A stretch of DNA of 27,467 nt from an uncultured Eubacteriales bacterium (GTDB lineage: Bacteria; Bacillota; Clostridia; Oscillospirales; Acutalibacteraceae): NCBI GenBank assembly GCA_934525065.1, contig CAKSYX010000029.1, positions 1 through 27,467 on the forward strand. Direction: 5' to 3'. Of this stretch, positions 21,694 to 27,467 are shown piece by piece. A program made the translations under genes and the position numbers. The notes under the pieces were generated by a model, which searched no databases, was not told where the DNA came from, and saw nothing but the letters and a program-made list of their open reading frames with translations. The number at the start of each line of letters is the position of its first letter. The first letter of the stretch is position 1.

Positions 21694-21722
21694 TTGAAAA
21701 GAGAGGTAAAAAATAGTAGAAT
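21694..21722 (+). promoter_or_regulatory. Putative sigma-A promoter of the iron alcohol dehydrogenase gene
   Basis: TTGAAA (21694-21699), a 17 base spacer and TAGAAT (21717-21722). Confidence 0.65.
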
Positions 21723-21740
21723 GATTATGCTATTTTTTAC
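21706..21740. promoter_or_regulatory. 11 bp perfect dyad over the Fe-ADH promoter, candidate operator
   Basis: GTAAAAAATAG (21706-21716) and CTATTTTTTAC (21730-21740) are perfect inverted repeats separated by 13 bases that include the -10 box. Binding there would block initiation. TTGTGAA (21659) and TTTCACA (21680) half-sites also occur upstream but with a spacing unlike a classical Rex box. Confidence 0.5.
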
Positions 21741-21780
21741 AGACCGGACGTATTGCGCCGGAAAGAAAGGATGAATTTCA

Positions 21781-22986
21781 ATGTGGCAACTTAAAAAGGC
21801 GTATTACAGAGCTTTTCAGAAGATCATGAAGATTGCAATGTATGCTTTTGACTGGTCCGAGCCGGAGCTTCTTGAAGGACCCGGTTCAATTGCAAAGCTC
21901 CCTGCGCTCATTGAATCAAAAGGACTCAAGCGTGTGCTCATCGTTACCGATAAGGGACTTATGAGCCTGCACATTCTTGACGGTCTTTTTGCTGCGCTTG
22001 AAAAGGACGGAATCGAATACGTTGTTTATGACGGAACTCAGCCGAACCCGACTATTGACAACATTGAGGACGCACGTCAGCTTTATCTCGACAACAATTG
22101 CGAAGGCGTGATCGCTTTCGGCGGCGGTTCACCGATGGACTGCGCCAAGGCGGCAGCCGCAAGAGTTACCAACCCGAAGCTTTCCGTTAAGCAGATGAGA
22201 GGCGTAATCAAGCTCCACCATAAGCTTCCGCCGCTCTTTGCTGTTCCCACCACCGCCGGAACAGGCTCCGAGACCACCCTCGCCGCCGTTGTTTCCGACC
22301 CCGAGACACACGAAAAGAACGCCATCAACGACCCGCGTCTTCGCCCGAAGTTTGCTGTTCTTGACCCGGAGCTTACCGTCGGTCTTCCGCCGCACATCAC
22401 TTCAACAACCGGTATGGATGCTCTCACCCACGCCGTTGAAGCCTATATCGGCAAGAGCAACGTCCGTTCAACCGAAGCTTACGCCGAAAAGGCTGTTCGC
22501 ATGATTTTTGCGAATGTTGAAAAGGCATACAAGGACGGAAAAGACATTGAAGCGAGGAACAATATGCTCAAGGCTTCCTACTATGCAGGAATGGCCTTCA
22601 CCAGAGCATATGTCGGTTATGTTCACGCAATCGGCCACAATCTCGGCGGCTTCTATCACATTCCGCACGGCCTTGCAATGGCTGTTATTCTTCCGTATGT
22701 TCTTGAGTATTACGGCGAAAGCGCACACAAGCGCCTTGCAAAGCTTGCCGTTATCACCGGCGTAAAAACCGAAGGCACCGACGCCGAAAAGGCAACCGCT
22801 TTCATCGAAGCCGTTAAGAAGCTCAACAGCGACATGAATATTCAAAATAAGTTTGACTGCATTAAGGAAGAGGACATTCCGACCATCGTTAAGCGCGCTT
22901 TGAAGGAAGCAAACCCCCTCTACCCCGTTCCGAAGATCATGGACGAGGCAGACTGCGAAGCCGTAATCAGAAGGCTCATGAAATAA
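21781..22986 (+). CDS. Iron-containing alcohol dehydrogenase
   Basis: A 401-residue group III (Fe-type) NAD(P)-dependent dehydrogenase, likely interconverting an alcohol and an aldehyde during fermentation. The nucleotide-binding motif GGGSPMDCAKA lies near residue 118, with VPTTAGTGSE after it. The metal ligands fit D213, H217 (MDALTHAVEAY), H282 and H296 (in VHAIGHNLGG ... YHIPHG), with the expected 4- and 14-residue spacings. About 20 extra N-terminal residues (MWQLKKAYYRAFQKIMK) precede the usual start. AAGGA lies 9 bases before the ATG. Single-gene unit with its own promoter, dyad and terminator. The physiological substrate cannot be told from sequence. Confidence 0.95.
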   Translation: MWQLKKAYYRAFQKIMKIAMYAFDWSEPELLEGPGSIAKLPALIESKGLKRVLIVTDKGLMSLHILDGLFAALEKDGIEYVVYDGTQPNPTIDNIEDARQLYLDNNCEGVIAFGGGSPMDCAKAAAARVTNPKLSVKQMRGVIKLHHKLPPLFAVPTTAGTGSETTLAAVVSDPETHEKNAINDPRLRPKFAVLDPELTVGLPPHITSTTGMDALTHAVEAYIGKSNVRSTEAYAEKAVRMIFANVEKAYKDGKDIEARNNMLKASYYAGMAFTRAYVGYVHAIGHNLGGFYHIPHGLAMAVILPYVLEYYGESAHKRLAKLAVITGVKTEGTDAEKATAFIEAVKKLNSDMNIQNKFDCIKEEDIPTIVKRALKEANPLYPVPKIMDEADCEAVIRRLMK

Positions 22987-23003
22987 GCAAATACTTAACA
23001 TCA

Positions 23004-23040
23004 CACAGCCGTCAGGTTCGCCCGGCGGCTGTGATTTTTT
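23004..23040 (+). terminator. Rho-independent terminator after Fe-ADH
   Basis: CACAGCCG / CGGCTGTG with a GC-rich loop, then A and six T residues. Confidence 0.85.
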
Positions 23041-23107
23041 GTTGCTTTTGCATAATTTATTTCTTTTCCGGGAAGGATAACTTTTACGGCAAATAAAGCA
23101 TAGGTAC

Positions 23108-23136
23108 TTGCTATGAATTAAAAACGGTGATATACT
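23108..23136 (+). promoter_or_regulatory. Putative sigma-A promoter of the isc operon
   Basis: TTGCTA (23108-23113), a 17 base spacer and TATACT (23131-23136). Confidence 0.65.
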
Positions 23137-23154
23137 ACCAATGCAGTAGGAATT
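23134..23154 (+). promoter_or_regulatory. Candidate Rrf2-type (IscR/CymR-like) operator
   Basis: ACTACC at the -10 and AGTAGGAATT at 23145-23154 form an imperfect dyad (CTAC, seven bases, GTAG). The right half matches the AGTAGGAATT half-site that I recall for Firmicutes Rrf2 regulators. Its position over the transcription start suggests autorepression by the first gene. Confidence 0.5.
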
Positions 23155-23174
23155 GAGGAAGGAGGCTCTTTCAA

Positions 23175-23606
23175 ATGAAAATCTCAACAAAGGGACGCTA
23201 CGGTTTGAGAATCATGACGGACATTGCAATCCACGAAAAGGAAGGCTGCGTTTCGGTCAAAGATATCGCAATGCGCGAGAACCTTTCGGAAAAATACCTT
23301 GAGCAGATCGTCACTCCGCTTTCAAAGGCCGGTCTTGTCAAGTCGGTTCGCGGAGCAAAGGGCGGCTATCTCCTTTCAAAAAGCGCAAAGGAAACCTCGG
23401 TTGAAGAGATTCTCATTGCAACGGAAGGAAGCCTTGCTCCCGTTGCCTGCGCCGAAGACAGCGAATGCTGCGAAAATTACTGTGACTGCGTGACCTCATT
23501 CATCTGGACAAAAATCTACGACGCCATCATCGGCGTTGTCAGGAATATAAGTCTTGAAGAGCTTGCCGAACGCAGCGCAAAAAGCGGCGGCTGCAAAAGC
23601 TGCTGA
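23175..23606 (+). CDS. Rrf2 family Fe-S regulator (IscR-like)
   Basis: A 143-residue winged-helix regulator that likely senses cluster status and represses the isc operon. It begins MKISTKGRYGLRIMTDIA; the recognition helix (ENLSEKYLEQIVTPLSKAGLVKSVRGAKGGY) is canonical. C92, C98 and C103 (with extra C99 and C105) fit the IscR cluster ligands, and the tail ends in C140-x2-C143. AAGGAGG lies before the ATG. It heads the iscS-iscU operon. CymR-type members lack the cysteines, so IscR-like sensing is the better guess. Confidence 0.93.
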   Translation: MKISTKGRYGLRIMTDIAIHEKEGCVSVKDIAMRENLSEKYLEQIVTPLSKAGLVKSVRGAKGGYLLSKSAKETSVEEILIATEGSLAPVACAEDSECCENYCDCVTSFIWTKIYDAIIGVVRNISLEELAERSAKSGGCKSC

Positions 23607-23700
23607 AAAAGTAACTTTGGGCGGTTCCTCCGCCGAAAAATATGAATCCGCAGCAGGGTTCAGGAAAAGGGAAAGCGGCCTTCGCCGCGCGGAAAAACTT

Positions 23701-24888
23701 ATGAGATTTGTATATGCAGACAATTCAGCAACGACACCTATGTCGCAGCACGTTATTGACGCAATGCTTCCGTATATGAAAGAGCATTACGGCAACCCCT
23801 CCAGCCTTTATGCCATCGGCCAGACCGCTCACCGCGCAATCACCAAGGCGCGCGAACAGGTCGCCGCCGCCCTGGGCGCCGAGGAAAGAGAGATCTATTT
23901 CACCTCCGGCGGCTCCGAGGCGGACAACTGGGCAATCAAGGGCGCAGCCGCTCTCGGCGCAAAAAAAGGCAAAAAGCACCTCATCACTTCAAAAATTGAG
24001 CACCACGCCGTTCTTCACACAATGGCCGCGCTTGAAAAGCAGGGCTTTACCGTCACCTACCTTGATGTTTATGAAAACGGAATAGTCCGCGTTGAGGACG
24101 TTGAAAAGGCAATCACCGAGGACACCTGCCTTGTTTCAATTATGTACGCCAACAACGAGATCGGAACGATTCAGCCGATTTCCGAAATCGGAAAGCTCTG
24201 CCGCGAAAAGGGCGTTCTTTTCCACACCGATGCGGTTCAGGCTGTGGGTCATATCCCCATTGATGTCAAAAAGGACAACATTGACATGCTTTCGCTCTCC
24301 GGTCATAAGTTCCACGCTTCAAAGGGTGTAGGCGCACTCTATTGCAGAAAGGGAATCAACCTTCCCAACCTCATCGAGGGCGGCGCACAGGAAAGCGGAA
24401 AGCGCGCCGGAACGGAAAACGTTCCCGGAATCGTCGGCATGGGAGTTGCAATCACCGACATGACGGAGCATATGGAAGAGAACATGAAGAAAGTTGCCGC
24501 GCTGCGCGACAGACTTTTTGAAGGTGCTTCAAAAATCTACCGCTCAAGAATCAACGGCGACCTTGAGCACCGTCTGCCCGGCAATTTCAGCATGTGCTTT
24601 GAGGGTGTTGAGGGCGAAAGCCTGCTTCTTATGCTGGACATGAACGGCGTTTGCGCTTCAAGCGGCTCTGCCTGCACCTCAGGCTCGCTTGATCCCAGCC
24701 ACGTTCTGCTTGCGATCGGCCTCAGGCACGAGGTTGCCCACGGTTCGCTGCGCCTTTCATTGAGTGAAAACAACTCGGTTGAAGACGTTGACCATATCCT
24801 CTGCGTTCTTCCGCCGATCATTGACAGACTGCGTGATATGTCTCCGCTTTGGGAGCGTCTCATGAAGGAAGAAGCCGCAGCAAAATAA
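23701..24888 (+). CDS. iscS: Cysteine desulfurase, IscS/NifS class
   Basis: A 395-residue PLP enzyme that takes sulfur from cysteine as a persulfide and passes it to IscU and other acceptors. It begins MRFVYADNSATTPMSQHV. The PLP lysine is K203 in SLSGHKFHASKG and the catalytic cysteine is C325 in SSGSACTSGSLDPSH, placing it in the group I (NifS/IscS) class. The frame is open 49 codons further upstream, but that stretch overlaps the Rrf2 gene and is unlike the family; the ribosome binding site at the chosen start is weak (GCGGAAAAACTT). A GGCGG / CCGCC hairpin lies in the 94-base gap and may influence expression. Confidence 0.95.
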   Translation: MRFVYADNSATTPMSQHVIDAMLPYMKEHYGNPSSLYAIGQTAHRAITKAREQVAAALGAEEREIYFTSGGSEADNWAIKGAAALGAKKGKKHLITSKIEHHAVLHTMAALEKQGFTVTYLDVYENGIVRVEDVEKAITEDTCLVSIMYANNEIGTIQPISEIGKLCREKGVLFHTDAVQAVGHIPIDVKKDNIDMLSLSGHKFHASKGVGALYCRKGINLPNLIEGGAQESGKRAGTENVPGIVGMGVAITDMTEHMEENMKKVAALRDRLFEGASKIYRSRINGDLEHRLPGNFSMCFEGVEGESLLLMLDMNGVCASSGSACTSGSLDPSHVLLAIGLRHEVAHGSLRLSLSENNSVEDVDHILCVLPPIIDRLRDMSPLWERLMKEEAAAK

Positions 24889-24925
24889 GCCGCGTACAAA
24901 AAATAAAATCAAAAGGAGCTTATAT

Positions 24926-25360
24926 ATGGAATACTCAGAAAAAGTTATGGAACATTTTGCCCATCCTCACAATGTCGGCAAGCTTGACGACGCAAACGGA
25001 ATAGGCGAGGTCGGCAACGCAAAGTGCGGCGACATCATGAAAATGTATCTTAAAATTGAAAACGATATTATCGTTGACGTCAAGTTCAACACCTACGGCT
25101 GCGCTTCGGCGATTGCAACCTCCTCAATGGCAACCGACCTCATCAAGGGCAAGCCCGTTTCAGAAGCTCTCAAGCTGACGAACAAGGCCGTTGTTGAAGC
25201 TCTTGACGGACTTCCCGCGGTAAAAATTCACTGCTCGGTTCTTGCCGAACAGGCAATCAAGGCGGCCCTTGCCGACTACTACAAGCGTCAGGGAATCGAC
25301 CCGGAGCCCATCGTCGGAAAAATCACCGAATGTGAACACGGTGCTTGCTCGCTTAAATGA
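24926..25360 (+). CDS. iscU: Fe-S cluster scaffold, IscU/NifU N-terminal type
   Basis: A 144-residue scaffold on which [2Fe-2S]/[4Fe-4S] clusters are assembled. The three ligand cysteines are present: C34 (KCGD, with D36), C59 (TYGCASA) and C103 (KIHCSVLAE). It has the IscU-type layout rather than SufU, with no long insertion. The C-terminal tail ends CEHGACSLK, an extra cysteine pair often seen in Clostridia. AAAGGAG lies before the ATG, 37 bases after iscS. mnmA, a frequent next gene in Clostridia, is absent; a terminator follows instead. Confidence 0.95.
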   Translation: MEYSEKVMEHFAHPHNVGKLDDANGIGEVGNAKCGDIMKMYLKIENDIIVDVKFNTYGCASAIATSSMATDLIKGKPVSEALKLTNKAVVEALDGLPAVKIHCSVLAEQAIKAALADYYKRQGIDPEPIVGKITECEHGACSLK

Positions 25361-25378
25361 GAAGAGACAAAATAAAAG

Positions 25379-25407
25379 GCAGGTGGTGCAGGGCCATCTG
25401 CTTTTTT
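25379..25407 (+). terminator. Rho-independent terminator of the isc operon
   Basis: GCAGGTGG pairs with CCATCTGC through one G-U pair across loop TGCAGGG, followed by six T residues. Confidence 0.85.
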
Positions 25408-25458
25408 CTGCCATTTGCGACAGCTTTCGATTTTTAAGTAAAATTTACGCTCATGGTG

Positions 25459-25487
25459 TTGAATTTTAAATGGGTATAGAGTATAAT
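25459..25487 (+). promoter_or_regulatory. Putative sigma-A promoter of the DivIVA-like gene
   Basis: TTGAAT (25459-25464), a 17 base spacer and consensus TATAAT (25482-25487). The 5' leader would be about 115 bases. Confidence 0.65.
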
Positions 25488-25611
25488 TTACAATGTGTTT
25501 GTGCAGGCTGAAGAGATTCGTCCAAAGCCTTAGGATTTTGAATGAAGATTACGGAAAAGATTGAGTCTCGGTGTGCTTTGCCGCCGTGCAGCAAACGATC
25601 GGAGGAGAAAA

Positions 25612-26040
25612 ATGGCCAAAATCAACTTTACCCTTGAAGAAAGCGGTTATTCCACTCGCGAGGTGGACAAGTATATCGAGCTTCTTCAGGCAGAATACAG
25701 CAACGCGGTCGCTTGGGGCGAAGAGATGGAAAAGAATTTCCATGAGCTTGAAGAAAGCGTCCGCGACCTCGGAATCTATTTCACAATTGACGAAAACAAC
25801 CAGAATGAAGTCATTGCCCGCGTTTTTGAAGAGCTGAAAACAACCGTTGCAAAGGCAATGAGCAACGCCCGGCAAAAGGCCGACGAAATTGTTGAAAAGG
25901 CGAACGAAAAAAGCCGCAACATCGTCCGTCAGGCTATGGAAAATTCGGTTGAACTCAGAACAGAAAACACAACCATCATGAAGAACCTTAAAAGCATCAG
26001 CGACATGATCGCCGTTATTCTTGAAAAGGGGATCCAGTGA
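25612..26040 (+). CDS. DivIVA-like coiled-coil protein
   Basis: A 142-residue protein. The N-terminus (FTLEESGYSTREVDKYIELLQAEY) matches the DivIVA/GpsB-type N-terminal motif 'F....GY...EVD.YI..L...Y'. The remainder is charged heptad-like helix (about 60-140) suited to coiled-coil dimers. DivIVA-family proteins mark negatively curved membrane or the septum in Gram-positive cells, but canonical members use an F-x-R start that is not obvious here, so a specialised role is possible. The start is set by GGAGGAG before ATG 25612. It is probably co-transcribed with the membrane-protein gene 53 bases downstream. Confidence 0.8.
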   Translation: MAKINFTLEESGYSTREVDKYIELLQAEYSNAVAWGEEMEKNFHELEESVRDLGIYFTIDENNQNEVIARVFEELKTTVAKAMSNARQKADEIVEKANEKSRNIVRQAMENSVELRTENTTIMKNLKSISDMIAVILEKGIQ

Positions 26041-26093
26041 TAAAGCATCGGCAGAACACGATGTTCACGCAAAACTGTAAGGATGTGATTTGA

Positions 26094-27374
26094 TTGGCAA
26101 GTTATAGGCCGAAGAGCCTTGATGAGCTTAATAATTTATACGGCAAGGCTGTCTCTGCCGAAAAGGCGATCAAGGAAGGCTCCACCCTCCTCGGCGAAGA
26201 GGTTCTCCCTCTCCCTGCACCGGAAGAGGAGAAGGCTCCTGCCGCAGCAGCTTCGGCACCGCAGACAAAGGTTGAAAGCGTTTCTTCGGATATTGACGCG
26301 TTTATCCGCCGGTTTTCCTCAGAGGACGGACGCCCGGTTCCGCTTTCAAGGCTTACTCCGCAGCCGGCAGAAGCCGAAGCTCAAAAACCTCAGCCGCAAA
26401 AGGAAGAAGGAATCACCGGTCTTATGGATGACTACGCAAACGTCATGACCGGAGCCTATGACGATGAGGAAGAGGAGGAACCGAAGAAGAACCTTTTCAA
26501 GCAAAGAAGAGGAAAACGGAAGGCTTCAAAAGAGATTACCGCGGATACCTTTGAACCTCGGGAATATGAGCAAGCCGAAGCCGAAAATTTTATTCCGACC
26601 GAACAGGCCGATCTTCACACCGGTGCAAGTCTTTTTGAAAAGGATGACTCTGCCGTCAAATCGCAGGAGACTTATCCGCCGCAGGACGAAATTCCGGACG
26701 GAGCCGATGATGAAGCAAACGATGTTCCCTATGAAAGAGGAGAAGCCCACCCGGACGATTTTGAATTCGGAGAGATCAGTTCTCCGGCGAAGCTTTCCGG
26801 CACAAAACGCGCCGCAAAGGCCGTTCTTGCAATTCTCCTTGTTCTGATTCTTCTTGCAACGGCGGCGACCGGAGCCTGCGTTCTGACCGTCAACAGCGGC
26901 AAAGAGGTCGGCTCATACAGAATTTATACAGTTGAAAGCGCAGACATAAAAAGCGGAATTACCGCCGACGACCTTGTTTTCTGCAAAAAATCAGAGCTTT
27001 ATCAAAAGGACGAAAACGTTGTCTATTACGACATGAGCGGCAACAGAGCCGTCGGAAGGATTCTCATTGCCAACGGCAACGGAACCTACAATATCAACAT
27101 CTCCGACGTTCAGCAGGAGCGCATTGAGGGCGTTGCGGAAAAGAGCATTGCCTCACTCGGAAAAATCGCAAAGCTTGTTTCACAAAGCTTTATGGTCATC
27201 CTTTTTTCGCTCGTTGCTTTTGCAATTATCATAACTCTCCTGCTCTGCTTTGCTTTCAAGCCCAAGGAAGAAAAGAAAGCTAAGAAGCAAACCGAATCAT
27301 TTGAAGACGGCGAAAGCCCGGCCGAAGCTGAGCCGGAGCATGATGACAATGAGCTGTTCAGCGGAATCGAATAA
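26094..27374 (+). CDS. Two-pass membrane protein with acidic N-terminus and SipW-like C-terminal domain
   Basis: A 426-residue protein starting at TTG 26094 with AAGGATGTGA upstream. Residues 1-235 are low-complexity, acidic and Pro/Ala/Glu-rich, probably cytoplasmic. TM1 spans about 242-264 (AVLAILLVLILLATAATGA) and TM2 about 364-388 (SFMVILFSLVAFAIIITLLL). A ~100-residue loop lies between them, and the tail is acidic. The loop (YRIYTVES, 'GITADDLVFCKKS', 'ENVVYYDMSGNRAVGRIL', 'YNINISD', 'EGVAEKSIASLGK') follows the order of SipW/S26B signal peptidases, but the catalytic SMEP serine motif is absent. I infer an inactive relative. The partner DivIVA-like gene hints at an envelope or division site role. 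No gene name is justified. Confidence 0.75.
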   Translation: MASYRPKSLDELNNLYGKAVSAEKAIKEGSTLLGEEVLPLPAPEEEKAPAAAASAPQTKVESVSSDIDAFIRRFSSEDGRPVPLSRLTPQPAEAEAQKPQPQKEEGITGLMDDYANVMTGAYDDEEEEEPKKNLFKQRRGKRKASKEITADTFEPREYEQAEAENFIPTEQADLHTGASLFEKDDSAVKSQETYPPQDEIPDGADDEANDVPYERGEAHPDDFEFGEISSPAKLSGTKRAAKAVLAILLVLILLATAATGACVLTVNSGKEVGSYRIYTVESADIKSGITADDLVFCKKSELYQKDENVVYYDMSGNRAVGRILIANGNGTYNINISDVQQERIEGVAEKSIASLGKIAKLVSQSFMVILFSLVAFAIIITLLLCFAFKPKEEKKAKKQTESFEDGESPAEAEPEHDDNELFSGIE

Positions 27375-27393
27375 TTTTATAGTACAACAAAAT

Positions 27394-27467
27394 GGGGCTG
27401 TCGCATTTAGATGCAGAAAGCGTTTTCTTTGCCCCGAAGCTGTATGTAGATACCGCGAGTGGGCAAA
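27394..27467. repeat. Inverted-repeat element, copy 4 (cut by window end)
   Basis: GGGGCTGTCGCATTTAGATG and the following bases through GATACCGCGAGTGGGCAAA are identical to copies 1 and 2. It begins 20 bases after the preceding stop. The rest lies outside the window. Confidence 0.88.

Noticed and set aside
23554..23700. A 49-residue N-terminal extension of IscS
   Set aside because: It overlaps the end of the Rrf2 gene, has no family match, and MRFVYADNSATT is the normal IscS start.
1..27467. tRNA, rRNA, or known riboswitches in intergenic regions
   Set aside because: No cloverleaf with a GTTCGA-type arm and no recognised TPP, cobalamin, SAM, FMN or T-box signature was seen in any gap.

Overview
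The window reads as chromosome from an anaerobic, low-to-medium-GC Gram-positive bacterium, most likely a gut Clostridia (Oscillospirales/Ruminococcaceae-like). The evidence is: strong AGGAGG-type ribosome binding sites; TTGACA/TATAAT promoters with 17-18 bp spacers; a DivIVA-like protein; an Rrf2-IscS-IscU iron-sulfur operon; an oxygen-sensitive 2-oxoacid:ferredoxin oxidoreductase; an iron-type alcohol dehydrogenase; and a BspA-type leucine-rich-repeat secreted protein. No rRNA, tRNA, CRISPR array, phage gene or transposase gene was seen.

Layout. 1-5.7 kb: glgA (+), a convergent ydcF-like/secB-like pair (-), then glmS (+) behind a tandemly duplicated structured leader, and ppa (+). 6.0-7.9 kb: a membrane-anchored LolA/LppX-like protein and an Mrp/NBP35 ATPase, both (-). 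8.0-9.5 kb: about 1.5 kb without credible genes, made of three copies of a structured repeat (two forming a ~1 kb imperfect palindrome, one direct) plus heptad repeat tracts. 9.6-11.3 kb: parB and parA (-). 11.5-12.6 kb: a divergent TetR regulator / TrpR-like regulator pair with a shared dyad. 12.7-15.8 kb: a 1032-residue secreted LRR-FN3 protein. 15.9-17.7 kb: a DUF2804 protein and a second TetR regulator (-). 17.9-20.5 kb: a four-subunit VorB-type 2-oxoacid:ferredoxin oxidoreductase operon. 20.8-21.6 kb: degV (-). 21.8-23.0 kb: Fe-ADH. 23.2-25.4 kb: rrf2-iscS-iscU. 25.6-27.4 kb: a DivIVA-like protein followed by a two-pass membrane protein whose C-terminal part resembles a catalytically dead SipW-type signal peptidase.

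Functional themes. Central carbon and redox metabolism are represented by glycogen synthesis, amino-sugar synthesis, pyrophosphate hydrolysis, ferredoxin-linked 2-oxoacid oxidation and alcohol/aldehyde reduction. The Isc operon and the Mrp ATPase could supply the clusters these enzymes need.

The most unusual content is non-coding. (i) A ~226 bp element with 18 bp terminal inverted repeats and nested internal stems occurs four times, each time just after a stop codon; one copy is a chimera carrying a 33 bp duplicate of the degV 3' end. (ii) The 8.0-9.5 kb repeat cluster has hairpins that differ in sequence but keep pairing. (iii) Tracts of a 7 bp TCTANNN repeat occur at four loci. (iv) A ~120 bp leader is duplicated in tandem upstream of glmS and is not a recognisable glmS ribozyme.
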